Source: Fulvivirga sediminis (lineage in GTDB: Bacteria > Bacteroidota > Bacteroidia > Cytophagales > Cyclobacteriaceae). From it: 64,000 bases of DNA. The position numbers and the translations under genes are program-made. The DNA is taken from the NCBI RefSeq assembly GCF_016757215.1, contig NZ_JAESIY010000008.1, forward strand, positions 124,001 through 188,000, given 5' to 3'. Within the stretch, counting starts at the first letter, position 1. Each line of letters begins with the position of its first letter. The notes under the pieces are model-generated. The model had not been told where the DNA came from and did no database searches. It was given only the letters and a program-made list of their open reading frames with translations. Shown here one piece after another: positions 41,301-45,523 of this stretch.

Positions 41301-41620
41301 ATCAATTACTTCTACAGTATAATATAAATATAGATCATGTTGTTGTAGTGCAGAATTACCCAAGAAAATCCGTTAAGGATACAGTAAAAAATACAAAAAA
41401 TGATAATTACATCTCCGTAAAAGACGTATCTTTTTATGGCCAAACAGCACATGATGTATCAGTCGAATTCTTTTTAGATAACCAGCTAGAACTTTACATT
41501 GCCTTTAATAAAAAGGCAGTGGCCAAACGAACCATCAAAACAATTGTCAAAAGTTTTGAGCAGCTAGTTAGGCAAGAAGTAGTTGAACTCTATACTGAGA
41601 AACAGTTAAAGAATGAATAA
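21311..41620 (+). CDS. Giant hybrid PKS-NRPS: beta-amino-fatty-acyl lipopeptide synthetase
   Basis: One uninterrupted frame of 6,769 residues. Domain order: FAAL (1-575), ACP1 (Ser635), KS (Cys858, His993, His1033), AT (Ser1307), ACP2 (Ser1626), class III aminotransferase (Lys2063), C1-A1-T1 (Ser3276), C2-A2-T2 (Ser4340)-E1, C3-A3-T3 (Ser5853)-E2, C4. The FAAL would load a free fatty acid as acyl-AMP on ACP1. KS and AT add malonate, and the aminotransferase turns the beta-ketone into a beta-amine. Three amino acids follow, the last two epimerised to D. There are no KR, DH or ER domains, no thioesterase and no reductase. The FAAL-KS-aminotransferase-NRPS logic is that of iturin/mycosubtilin synthetases, but here the AT is built in and all modules are on one chain. 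A separate phosphopantetheinyl transferase is needed and is not in the window. Downstream genes supply export and tailoring. Confidence 0.95.
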   Translation: MSFNSIAELVMHKRSTSSNEVVFKYLENGEQVTHSLTYEEIDTKAREIASYLQHHNFKGQRALLLFASGTDFIVSFLGCLYAKVIAVPIYPPRNNKSIKRLESVISDAEAKIVICSSETHSSIKRRFNEVVNNREVKFLIIDQFQYSGKDYTNENYLPDDLAFLQYTSGSTGNPKGVMVSHGNIIANTSYMHKQLAISQDDVIVSWLPVFHDMGLIIGICLPLFSGITCCLIPPVFFLAKPYRWLKAISDFKGTITPAPNFAYQLCSDKISEDQQKTLDLSSLKAAINGAEPVRYDVVHEFIETFAPQGLRTEAICPGYGMAEATLAISISDFDQKFKSIYVSQAALTADNRIEVIEGGEICLIGNGQIPEGSDVFIVNPDTLKKCEANEIGEVWLKNDSVAQGYWRNQEETKHTFHAYIKGTGEGPFLRTGDLGFVKENELYITGRHKDLIIIRGQNIYPQDVEYTVEKCHPDLKPASGAAFSTLSDDGDEVLVIIQELERTSLQNFNKDEIIKHIRSAVAVNHDIQVGVIILLKTLGVPKTSSGKIQRRACKKAFIEDSLEVMAQWHNPDLSFKKKAEVKSSDDKMKQPNKEPFASSTRAITEKIMALVYEKLDVPPSSIDSTTVFSQLGMDSLKLVQLSQEVGDMVGEKLHPELLYEYPTIGDLSNYLTKDHSSDIAVRSKVDKAEGKQKAEPIAIIGMACRFPGAHNLKEYEQLLRYGKDGVGPLSYERHELYPQGLKDENFEGGYLDEVDGFDAGFFKISPADARSMDPQQRLLMEVAWETIENAGLTEEDLRGSAAGVFIGASGNDYWKNLSVSDNRLSYTTGVGNAFSILANRISYFFDFKGPSIVVDTACSSSLVAVHQACESLRRNESSMAFAGGVNLILNNDINEVFTDAQMLSPDNRCKTYDTEANGYVRGEGCGIVVLKRLADAIKDNDDIKAIIRGSAINQDGKSNGITAPNGAAQREVIMKACHNAQISPSDIGYVEMHGTGTPLGDPIEYNALLSVMKTTNRREEPCYVGSVKSQIGHLEPAAGIAGLIKAVLILKNNFLPKQLHFNSINPKINDDSEFLQIVTELRPWKKNGRSRCVGISSFGFGGTNSHLIVEDVEVPSQELPQVKSLTFNVTKASAKSPKALRDIANNYKDFIRSNDSIQWQAIAQNINTSRSDLPYRATFVASNKEELLTQLGAFADEQRGLSGTYYSDKASATLPQVTFLFTGQGSQYSGMGKELYKSHSFFRKLMDRCDSLLRPYLHRSALEILFNDDPLVNQTQYAQPLIFMIEYCLAELWLSWGVRPQYVLGHSIGEYTAACVAGIFSLEDALRLVAKRGELMQQLPVDGDMLAVFTTKDKITPLILDKELVAIAAENTDQQFVLSGSKEQLVEISDTLIKQGVTVQYLQVSHAFHSPLMAPMLSDFKKELEKTSFHQPTIDIISNLTGKSASQELLQPNYWCEHILQTVRFKDSIDNLLKQNTSNIFLEVGPGRTLTAMGQSIALNVDGDNVWLSSIRKNRDEWKTMLDSLSLMYINGCKVNWKEIIPMPVTRIEGTPTYPFQREKLWIKTNVHKKQDVLSDQFINEVPKQSTQEVSMVILAELKRMVSEPMEIEPDAIEEDSMLLELGMDSLVMMSLLQKINKRYHVKLQINQLFEYQNTLKKLAIYIDENIPQTIKDQYVKSHAHVNPAVEPILETENKEGEASDIKVLAASRGKEHLFEKQLALLEKNNVLLQDTLKRQIEALSSSSTYSASTSEVNYEKRQKKESSIPPANAKEIMLNEPRQLTDKQQVFLDQLVAKFTSRTAGSKLYAQESRAVLADWINSIDFRMLLKEMQYPIVSVSSKGGEFKDIDGNEYVDVALGYGVNFFGNTPLFIKKAVSDQLHEGIELASQFDKVSELAQRISAITGQERITFCNTGTEAVMAAVRIARAKHNKQKLVVFQGFYHGTFDGNLAQPGTSEDNERSFPIAPGTPLGMVEDTIVLPYDSEDSIRYIEEHAAEIAAVLIEPVQSRRPGIFPISFLRQLRQVTQKNKVALIFDEIITGFRIAPGGAQQLLDFKSDITTYGKVIGGGMPIGVVAGKKEYMDVIDGGSWSYGDDSYPSVPMTFFGGTFCKHPLAMAAALAVTEKIIEEGNAMYERVNRLTDYMAASLNAFFQNLSISIKIVNFGSLFRFEGSGKYSAMLRPIELEIFHKLLIYKGVYGWERKICFISTEHTLENIQSILVKVKEAIEEMIAGGFFPEATPEGPDHGNEVLIKGFDIAAQPLSTNGVSHGSNSTPLSSAQKQLWMLSAMSPEGAAAYNMIGAVTLKGNLDVHVLKKSLQQLVDRHEALRISIDKEGEFQTVINNVICELELMSLKGMATSIQQEAISMAKQEVASKVFDLSQPPLIRACLLALEDNHFELILVSHHIVSDGWSVSLLLEEWSKCYSAMVTNKPVILSKPGSFASYLKRRTEDAFSKEYEKSKQYLLEKFSGEMPVLNLPIHTNRPPQKTYAGARCTVVFSEKLNSTVKEVSKKQGVTPFMTLLSGFSILMHKLCSQNDLVIGIPTAGRNDEDDTCMVGYCANVVPIKSSLKGSYTIKQHVQAVRQELLESFQHEQFAFADLLNEMPQTRDKSRAPLAEVLFTVNPRVKIPSFEGLDSYFSQGDVAATAYDLSVDVTEINGELWIDCDYNTDLLTSDTLKKWMSFYSKILEGMSSENQSIAQMDWIGDDERRLVLQSFNEVSRQEVIMKNALPEVFEEQVTKTPDKIAIIYEEKTFTYQKLNEKANQWAHYLRNVLMVQSGDRVGVMVSRSEMMYVYFLGVLKAGATFLPIDPEYPPSRVDYIISDSGPKLLLTDQERGEILDAEGVACYDVKNLEEVVCNESVVNLPFANIQDQAAYIVYTSGSTGKPKGVEVAHQAIINMAYSWLKEYRLNTFEEHYLQLASIAWDVFVGDFCRGILSGGYMVICPQYIRMDIEGLYDLINTRKINIFESTPSLILPLMDYVFENGLDVSFMQLLIVGSDVFMMEDYRKLSERFGHQMRIINSYGTTEATVDSSYYEAVNGELPNVNYVPIGKPIANTRYYILDEHGMPCPTGVAGELYIAGPGLALGYLNNSELNRAHFLLDVIKGTRVYRSGDLAYWLQDGNVMMIGRNDSLVKVRGFRIELSEIENVLVEYSAIEHAVVIAVDDANGNKQLAAFYAGDNSRLDTAQVRAHLKHTLPAYMVPSYLLKMDTWPITRNGKVNRRALLEKLDSYTPEKTYKAPETELQKTLVSIWEEVLHLSPIGLEDDFFELGGHSLKLTQVASRIYQQLNYKTDLRKLFENTTILSLSHVLEAEILKSTESAGSIKRVEELEDYELSYGQKRLWILNKLEDQGTVYNMPGALLFKGELNLEALQNAYAQLFLRHEILRTVIIENYGEPRQKLIDKDVLKTFSFRDISSSPDPKDVADKLAKDFANEVFDIAVEHAIKVKILKLSEQEHVILITMHHIIADAWSIEVLIRDWFTAYDSLSKGLDYNPTPLAIQYKDYAVWHNRQLAGDRMEEAENFWLSLYSGDIPVLDMPTTYTRPAVKTYRGAALVKQFSVNERQQLKKFNRLYQVSGFTTLMAALYVLLHKYTHQADMIIGTPVSGREHVDLENQIGFFVNTLAIRTQIYDEENFAEVVKKVHNNLMEAYRFQAYPFDKLVENSKVERDLSRSALFDVMITMDNTSDVQSSLDQWSGFDLKLFETDTQVSKFDLCFDFTEGEQDLSLRLEYNTDLFSDEMALQLINHYHQLLMNMLQKPEEIVGHVSMLTTQEMYQLTTGCNMTDVPYPDGDTIVQMIEKSAERYPEATAIHYKQKQFSYKEINEKSNALAFELLDIGINKGDLIPLLMTKSVELPVAMLAVMKVGGVFVPFDTDWPQERIQLLLDTISPKVVLMDAVVGNQGITVKQPKICFYVESADSKEENPGIDISPDDLIYGFFTSGSTGLPKCAMNLHRGIRNRFMYMNNVYSGGNNERILFTSKHIFDAAVWQLFWPLTTGSQVIIPATSAALDFQEVAELIREYKVTITDFVPSVFALFVDYLKVNQQDVSGFKSLKYLLIGGEAMNSKIIRNFRAIFPEVSITNTYGPTETSIGTVFYHMWAAEEVPDAIPIGMPIDNVKALVLDKRHQPVPFGVVGELFLGGDCVGEGYFNDPEKTRKVFINNPFKNISGKSLYATGDLVIRRHDGNIMYLGRKDHQVKINGIRIELGEIEAILTRHEDVKQALAVVNSENGLHQLVVYFTGKVQGGLDALKDFCFKYLPKYMVPRHLIELDHFPLTPTGKIDRKALPQIEHNVSLANHYLAPVGEKEEALCEVLLGLLTAAVISRTDHFFHIGGDSIKAILLGSRLQTKGYRLKVQDVFLHPVIGDMALKMEPIKKVANQGEVVGEVLLTPIYHQLFEEIKPDTHHFNQSVWLKSNQRFEEDKLKRVWKALLEHHDSLRTYFIEKNKSWKGYVMPAKQADLILWKYDYRNITPADGLEQMAYEVERLQQSFDLSQYPLYKVALFRLPSHDQLLIAIHHTLVDGVSWRILIEDFGHLYSAFMSDDSATLPPKTDSYQLWASLLKENTDKLLSEVERTYWLDLVKNTTVPTLGIKTADSGLVSDASTLTLSLSKEKTLTLISEVHHKYNTEVSDILITALAMAVQQCFGAEKFVADFEGHGREELPVSVDVSRTMGWFTTVFPVAITLPESSLEKKLITVKEYMRKIPKKGFGYGIAKYLMADFSDITRAFKPVMLFNYLGQFDGDWEEKHFTVSTDNTGIQESPHNKRRYALEVTAEVINKKLSIQFNYTDKQIDHATIKLLGETWLNELDNLLQVCKYVDNSHLTPHDTHVNHLSIEELDELQKEFSLETIYPLSAMQKALFYNDKVSSTSLAYFEQTSFPIYGKVNPKHFQKAFNELMLRHEILRAAFVETTVGPLQLILKNREVKFYYDDISASESSEKVNKISRIKETDKEVPFDLSQEPLVRVYLLKIEDEKYEFIWSHHHIIIDGWCVGIIFSELFRIYYGLCESKPIQLLPAPSYAHYQDWLNTRNKDRARAYWKELLSGYSSLAEITSQSTFLKDEYENEVIQLGLNQDRTERIKKVASQAGVTLNVALQAFWGLLLAKYTGKNDVVYGEVLSGRPAEVPGIERMIGLFINTVPVRVSLANTTTMEHVMAALQVQIASSEKYQYLPLGEIQGLSALHQQLFDHILAFANYPLEEEEIGTLAPNEDIALKLGLDNIDSFEQTNFHFSVMIHTGQELKLEFIYNRNRFSEDSVYQIFSYFTNLIDGVLADIKKPLLSIPYLSAEEEKTLLYDFNNTSKPITSTGTMVNTFEKQVVLTPEAIAIIHNEHKVNYIQLNNMANQAAHYLEQKGVAEGVRVAVICPSNVNTIASMLGIMKCGAIYMPVDPSSPENRIEYILKDSGAEIVVTDAEHLNHIPKESYLSRTIILIEDMQLDKDERYDDPHKNIQPEAAAYLIYTSGSTGKPKGVLVPHKGNVNMSLDQAKLFELTPNDKVLQFASLAFDASIYEIFMALYSGASMVIIDKAIVRDIKSFVSYINDNEVTVVTLPPTYLNLLSGCDFPTLKHIITAGEPAIIKDVAHWSGKLNYYNAYGPTECSVCASVNKVAGLVEGQKRVSIGKPISNIRCYVLNDRLEPVPMGWQGELCLAGVGLALGYYGNKDLTDQKFITSPYLKEERLYRTGDLVKWLPNGTLDFMGRVDDQVKIRGHRVELGEIEACLMQNKIVKNAVVHVTETSPKEVVAYVIAESEEIAINKEILRSYLMKFLPDYMIPAYIYLVSDFPLNNNGKVDFEKLALSRKGDFETNIIKNENLLSDKERVLYEVFRKYLNRSALSLTDNFFELGGDSIKALQMTADLRQAGYMLDVKSLYEKGNIASLSPLLQTAELSISPATSVDPFPLSPIQNWFFSGERESINYYNQSIVLDANERLDIDAVRQAVRDLSIHHEMLKTQFFKTDQGWRQQVLSNNKVNLIVYDLSEETSPLEKRDSIIKSMQQLMRPEKAELIQTAIFNFQDKDQLFIALHHLVVDTYSWRIIHEDLVRFYESYKKGEKPKIPVLTNSYYQWVIALHNYSNSTELLKEKLFWNEAEEGVVEHIPGKSIEQDLVGEAMEISLVLSLKETEMLQSQVPKLMNCEINDILLTALGMAINESFDLDHISILLEGHGRENELGLDVSRTVGWFTSMYPLVFQFNKSDSVLVQVQKVKETRGKIPHKGLGYGVLKQRNKSSLKNPAIAFNYLGELDNSAESEILKMAGDYTPEDIDPRDRRYNELEVSGAITGGMMKLSLGYNPRRHTEKCMSQLLKGFENGLKKIIKSTATNGLSDVLHNEQPQVYPIDAFGLSPVQEALFNYKSSYPDSEAYVQQMLLQFDGKVDELSIRKTLDYLVERHEMLRTIFYQNYQGQPVQAVLPPHSINYRMMVAQTGLSQGINEVVSSDRAQGFDFKQQAPVRFTLLRGFMSEDMLLITFHHILMDGWCIHIILDELTEIYNSFINHQKLELGAKTSYKKFIKWLNQINHQLSLEYWSEYMKGYHHQELIPRKQRRNEGDDYDAVSLELSLNQTQMLQEFAQDHQITLSHLLMSIWAKVISSVSKQQDVLFGTVVSGRPMNLEGALQTIGLFINVVPLRFESIKETELSELSMNTKRHFLDSQTHEYVAVDQLLLQYNINIDHVVVVQNYPRKSVKDTVKNTKNDNYISVKDVSFYGQTAHDVSVEFFLDNQLELYIAFNKKAVAKRTIKTIVKSFEQLVRQEVVELYTEKQLKNE
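23393..26290 (+). other. Megasynthase PKS module: KS, AT, ACP2
   Basis: The KS has DTACSS (Cys858), HGTGTP (His993) and GHLEPAAG (His1033). The AT has GHSIGEY (Ser1307) and the HAFHS signature typical of malonyl-CoA specificity. ACP2 carries Ser1626 in GMDS. No reductive domain is present, so the product on ACP2 is a beta-ketoacyl chain. Confidence 0.9.
26678..28030 (+). other. Megasynthase aminotransferase domain
   Basis: Residues about 1790-2240 are a class III PLP aminotransferase: FCNTGTEAVMAAVR near 1912, FDEIITGFR near 2038, and the PLP lysine 2063 in TYGKVIGGGMPIG. A coiled-coil-like linker (about 1675-1720) precedes it. Placed after KS-AT-ACP, it should convert the beta-ketoacyl thioester to a beta-aminoacyl thioester. 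Confidence 0.9.
28118..31255 (+). other. NRPS module 1 (C1-A1-T1), predicted ornithine
   Basis: C1 has HHIVSDG at 2404-2410. Reading the ten-position pocket against GrsA gives A1 = D V G E I G S V D, one conservative change from the ornithine code DVGEIGSID. T1 Ser is 3276 (GGHS). No epimerase follows, so the residue should stay L. Confidence 0.75.
31298..35800 (+). other. NRPS module 2 (C2-A2-T2-E1), D-residue of unknown identity
   Basis: C2 has HHIIADA (3466-3472), with Ala where the family has Gly. The A2 pocket reads D A W D L G T I G, which I cannot assign. Its A3 core reads SGSTGLPKCAM, with Cys where Gly is usual. T2 Ser is 4340. E1 is complete: HHTLVDG at 4521-4527, EGHGRE and SRTMGWFT. 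Confidence 0.8.
35858..40270 (+). other. NRPS module 3 (C3-A3-T3-E2), predicted D-aromatic residue
   Basis: C3 has HHIIIDG at 4988-4994 and follows an epimerase, as a D-to-L condensing domain should. The A3 pocket reads D A Y T I A A V C, close to the phenylalanine code DAWTIAAIC. T3 Ser is 5853. E2 has EGHGRE and SRTVGWFT, but its first motif is HHLVVDTYSWR (6030 on), with Thr in place of Gly. Confidence 0.78.
40313..41617 (+). other. C-terminal condensation domain (C4) with no following A, T or TE domain
   Basis: Residues 6335-6769 are a complete-looking C domain with HHILMDG at 6474-6480 and a C-terminal donor-side segment (IGLFINVVPLRF). The chain then ends. Nothing downstream in the window encodes an A-T pair or thioesterase. 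The domain probably releases the product, or docks to a partner encoded elsewhere. Confidence 0.85.
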
Positions 41621-43013
41621 TTATATAAAACGTGTAGAAAAAACAGGCATGAAAAATAAGTTATTCAATAAGAACTTTGTGCTGCTATGGCAGGGGCAGT
41701 TGGTTAGTCAGTTAGGGTCTCAGGCATTTCATATAGGTATGATCTTCTGGATCAAGGAGGTAACTGGCTCTGCTTCATTGCTGGGTATTTTACTTATGGT
41801 AAGCACAATTCCTGGAATTGTTTTGGGACCATTTGGAGGCACCTTATCAGACAGAGCTTCGCGCAAAAAGGTGATAGTATTGTGCGATCTTATTAATGGT
41901 ATAGTCGTAACGTCATTTGCTCTTATGGTATGGTTTTCTGTGCCTGAAGCAGCGTTGTTAGTGGCTTTATTTATGGTAAGCGTAATGGTGGCTACTGCAA
42001 AGGCGTTTTTTGAGCCAGCAGTATTATCTAGTATACCTAATATAGTGCCGAAGGAAAAAGTGGAGAAAGCTAATTCATTAATACAGGTATCCACTCAATT
42101 AGCCATATTTTTAGGGCAGGGAATTGGAGGTGTGTGCTTTCGTATATTGGGAGCACCCGTACTTTTTTTGGTAGATGGAATTAGCTATTTGGTATCTGCT
42201 TTTTCCGAAAGCTTCATGGTATTCGCTCATGAAAAATCCAGAGCCAAAGTAGTACTAAGTAAAGCTAGGAAATGGAAGAGTTTCATAACTGAAACGGGTG
42301 ATGGCTTTCAATATATTTGGAAAAATAACGGTCTACGCACAGTTTTTTTAGTAATAACCTGTATCAGCTTTTTTTTGGCTCCTTTAGTATTATTCTTGCC
42401 ATTTTTTATTGAAGATGATTTGAAGTTATCTCCAGATTGGTACGGGTATGTAATGGCCTGTTTTGGGGCAGGTGCAGTATTAGGATATCTTGGTGCAGGA
42501 TCAGTCAATTTTAAAGGTAAAACAAGACAGGTAGCCATTTCCTTAGCTTGGCTGGCCATGGGGATACTGGTAGTGCTATTGGGGGTGGTGAATGAGATAG
42601 TTCTGATTATGCTTTTTGTTTTTATAATAGGTCTGTGCAATGGTTTTAATTATATCAGTATTATAACATTAATACAGTTTAATACAGATGAAAAAATGCG
42701 AGGCAGGGTTTTCGGTAACCTGACCACCTTTACAGAAGGTATAACTCCTATTTCATATGGAGCGGCGGGTATAGTTCTAGATATGGCTCAGCAGAATGTA
42801 AGATTAATGTTTATAGCAGTCGGGGCTATTATGCTTTTAATAGTTATTTCGGCCTCTTTCAATAAGCACTTTAGAGCTTTTTTGAGTTTTGTGCCCAAGG
42901 TGCCTTCAGAGCCTGTTATTCCTGACAAGGAAGAAGTTGTAGATCCAAGTGAACTAGAGTTAGTGAATTCTGAGGAGTTTGAAATTATTGACGTTATCAA
43001 AACCAATAAATAA
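41613..43013 (+). CDS. MFS transporter, likely lipopeptide exporter
   Basis: A 466-residue major facilitator with about 12 helices. The N-terminal LFNKNFVLLWQGQLVSQLGS and the loop GTLSDRASRKKVIV (near 76-89) place it with the MFS_3/EntS-type drug and siderophore exporters. ATG 41613 overlaps the megasynthase stop by 8 nt, so the genes are translationally coupled. An in-frame ATG at 41649 begins nearer the conserved region and is an alternative. The C-terminal tail (about 425-466) is acidic and extends beyond the last helix. Coupling to the synthetase gene strongly suggests it exports the product across the inner membrane. Confidence 0.88.
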   Translation: MNNYIKRVEKTGMKNKLFNKNFVLLWQGQLVSQLGSQAFHIGMIFWIKEVTGSASLLGILLMVSTIPGIVLGPFGGTLSDRASRKKVIVLCDLINGIVVTSFALMVWFSVPEAALLVALFMVSVMVATAKAFFEPAVLSSIPNIVPKEKVEKANSLIQVSTQLAIFLGQGIGGVCFRILGAPVLFLVDGISYLVSAFSESFMVFAHEKSRAKVVLSKARKWKSFITETGDGFQYIWKNNGLRTVFLVITCISFFLAPLVLFLPFFIEDDLKLSPDWYGYVMACFGAGAVLGYLGAGSVNFKGKTRQVAISLAWLAMGILVVLLGVVNEIVLIMLFVFIIGLCNGFNYISIITLIQFNTDEKMRGRVFGNLTTFTEGITPISYGAAGIVLDMAQQNVRLMFIAVGAIMLLIVISASFNKHFRAFLSFVPKVPSEPVIPDKEEVVDPSELELVNSEEFEIIDVIKTNK

Positions 43014-43033
43014 ACAAAATATTTTAAATCAAA

Positions 43034-45421
43034 ATGCAACCTAACCTTAAGAAGACCTACAAACCTAAAGTTCTATTTTTTGTGCTTTTTATGTTTTTTA
43101 ATTTATCTCTAACAACAAAGCCGGCTTACTGCCAGGTACTAAGTCAGAGTATTAGAGGACATGTAACAGAGGCTAACACCCGGGAACCGCTTGTGGGAGC
43201 CAGTGTGATAGTGGTGGGCACGGATCCTATAAAAGGTAGTGTAACCGGAATTGATGGTGATTTTATTATTGAAAATGTGCCCATAGGCCGTTATGACATA
43301 CAGATTAGTAGTATGGGATATGAGACTACTACACTCCGACAAGTATTGGTGAGCTCAGCCAAAGAATTGGTGCTGGAGGCATCATTAGAAGAGAGCACTA
43401 TGGTAATGAATGAAATTGTTGTTAAAGACAAGTTTTCCAAGGATAAGCCTCTTAATGAAATGGCAACAGTGAGTGCCAGGTCCTTTTCTGTAGAAGAAAC
43501 TCGTAGATATGCAGGAGGATTGGATGATCCGGCCAGAATGGTGTCTGCCTTTGCGGGAGTGGCTTCTGGTCCTGCTACGCAGGATAATGCCTTGATTATT
43601 AGGGGAAATAGCCCTAAAGGGGTTCACTGGAGACTAGAAGGGGTTGAGATACCCAATCCTAGTCACTTTGGAGGAGTGAATGTAATAGGCGGCGGGCTTG
43701 TGACCATCTTTAGCAGTAACCTTCTCGCTAACTCAGATTTTTTTACCGGTGCTTTTCCTGCTGAATATGGTAATGCCATGGCGGGAGTATTTGATATGAA
43801 GTTTCGTAATGGTAATAATCAAAATCGAGAGCATATGGTTCAGTTAGGAGTTCAAGGTATTGAGGTAGGGTCAGAAGGGCCGTTTGTAAAAGGCAAAGGG
43901 AGTTCATACCTGGCCAATTATCGTTATTCTACTATTGGGCTAATAAGTGAAATACTAGATAGAGACCAAATAGCTACTTATCAGGACTTCTCTTTTAAAG
44001 TTAATTTACCAACAGAAAAGATGGGTGTATTTTCCTTATACGGTATTGGTGGCAAGAGTTTTAATAAAGATGAAGGTGAGAGCGATTCTAGTTTATGGGA
44101 AACAAACTATGATCGTGAGCAATTTGAAATAGACATGTCGGTAGGCGCTACAGGCTTGGTACATAAGTATAATATCAATTCAAAGACTTATATACAATCT
44201 ACCTTGGCTGCCTCAGGCACCGGATTCACTATGGATCAGGGGCTTTTTGAAGAGAAGGCGGTAAGGCCAGATCAATATATTGTAGATAATACTTACCGGT
44301 TTACATTAGCCTCGTTTCTGGAAAATTATTTCGGAAGCAGGCATACTAATAAGACAGGTTTTTATTTGCACCGAATGGGATACAACCTAAATCTGAAATC
44401 CTATGAAAAAGAACAAAATGACTTGGTGCAATATGTGGATGATGATGGGCAGGCTAACATGTTTCAGGCATATACTCAAAGTAGTTTGCAGTTGACCCCA
44501 AGAACTGTGGCTAACATTGGCGTTCACTTATTACATTTTAGTGTTAATAATGATTTGTCAGTGGAGCCAAGAGTAGGACTTAAATATACAGTTAACCCTT
44601 CTAACACTATTAGTTTTGGCTATGGTCTACACAGTAATACGGAACCACTAAATATCTATTTTGCCAAAATACCAGATGCACAAGGTGATTTAGGTACTCC
44701 TAATAAATCTCTGGAGTTCACCAGAGCTCATCATATTGTTATTGCCTATGATCATCTTTTTAATGATCACCTAAGGTTAAAAGTAGAGCCATATTTCCAG
44801 TACCTTTTCAATGTGCCTGTAGAGAAAGGCACTTATTATTCCCTTCTTAATTTTACTAGAGAACCATTCTTTGATAAAGTATTGGTGAATGAGGGTACAG
44901 GGCGAAACGTAGGGATAGACCTTACGTTTGAACGCTTCTTTAAAAAAGGATTTTATTATATGCTGAGCAGTTCCGTTTTTTCATCAACGTATGAAGGAGG
45001 AGATGGTAAGCGATATAACACCCGGTTTAATAGCAATTATTTACTTAATATTTTGGGAGGTAAGGAAATCTTAGTAGGCAGAAGCAAAAATAATGTCTTA
45101 GGGATCAATGGAAGATTAACGTTTTCAGGTGGGCTCAGACAAGCTTTGATTGATAAGCAGCAATCGGTTAATGATAAAGAGGTGGTTTTTGACTATAGCC
45201 ATGCTTATGAAGAAAGAGATCCAGGATTTTATAATATAGATCTCACAGTAACCTACCGGATGAATAGAGCTAAATATGCAGGAATAATTGCTGTGCAGCT
45301 CAAAAATGCTTTTAATATTCAGCAGTTTACCGAATATGTATACAACTTTCGTTCTCAGCAAATCGAAAAAGATTATGGCTTGGGAATACTCCCTTTTATC
45401 AGTTATAAGATAGAATTCTAA
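43034..45421 (+). CDS. TonB-dependent receptor in the lipopeptide operon
   Basis: A 795-residue outer membrane protein. It has a signal peptide (about 1-35, ending near AYCQ), a carboxypeptidase-regulatory-like domain (about 42-115, GHVTEANTREPLVGASVIV), a plug (about 140-235, with TQDNALIIRGNSPKGV) and a barrel to the C-terminal YKIEF. There is no STN domain, so it is unlikely to signal through a FecR protein. It starts 20 bp after the MFS gene. In this setting it could take up the finished product (for example as a metal carrier) or a nutrient the product releases; the sequence does not decide. Confidence 0.87.
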   Translation: MQPNLKKTYKPKVLFFVLFMFFNLSLTTKPAYCQVLSQSIRGHVTEANTREPLVGASVIVVGTDPIKGSVTGIDGDFIIENVPIGRYDIQISSMGYETTTLRQVLVSSAKELVLEASLEESTMVMNEIVVKDKFSKDKPLNEMATVSARSFSVEETRRYAGGLDDPARMVSAFAGVASGPATQDNALIIRGNSPKGVHWRLEGVEIPNPSHFGGVNVIGGGLVTIFSSNLLANSDFFTGAFPAEYGNAMAGVFDMKFRNGNNQNREHMVQLGVQGIEVGSEGPFVKGKGSSYLANYRYSTIGLISEILDRDQIATYQDFSFKVNLPTEKMGVFSLYGIGGKSFNKDEGESDSSLWETNYDREQFEIDMSVGATGLVHKYNINSKTYIQSTLAASGTGFTMDQGLFEEKAVRPDQYIVDNTYRFTLASFLENYFGSRHTNKTGFYLHRMGYNLNLKSYEKEQNDLVQYVDDDGQANMFQAYTQSSLQLTPRTVANIGVHLLHFSVNNDLSVEPRVGLKYTVNPSNTISFGYGLHSNTEPLNIYFAKIPDAQGDLGTPNKSLEFTRAHHIVIAYDHLFNDHLRLKVEPYFQYLFNVPVEKGTYYSLLNFTREPFFDKVLVNEGTGRNVGIDLTFERFFKKGFYYMLSSSVFSSTYEGGDGKRYNTRFNSNYLLNILGGKEILVGRSKNNVLGINGRLTFSGGLRQALIDKQQSVNDKEVVFDYSHAYEERDPGFYNIDLTVTYRMNRAKYAGIIAVQLKNAFNIQQFTEYVYNFRSQQIEKDYGLGILPFISYKIEF

Positions 45422-45523
45422 TTTTTACTTCTCTTTCAAAATTATGAAAGCTGTACAGTTCTAACCTGGTTTAGTACTGTTCAGTTTTCACTTCATATAT
45501 TTTATAAACCTTAACCTTAACCT

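Noticed and set aside
21311-41620. Several 60-100 codon frames antisense to the megasynthase gene
   Set aside because: All are shadows of the long coding frame with no start signals or domain features.
41613-45421. Lipopeptide operon as a siderophore cluster because of the TonB receptor and ornithine
   Set aside because: No ornithine hydroxylase, catechol or other chelator genes are present; the receptor alone does not show iron transport.
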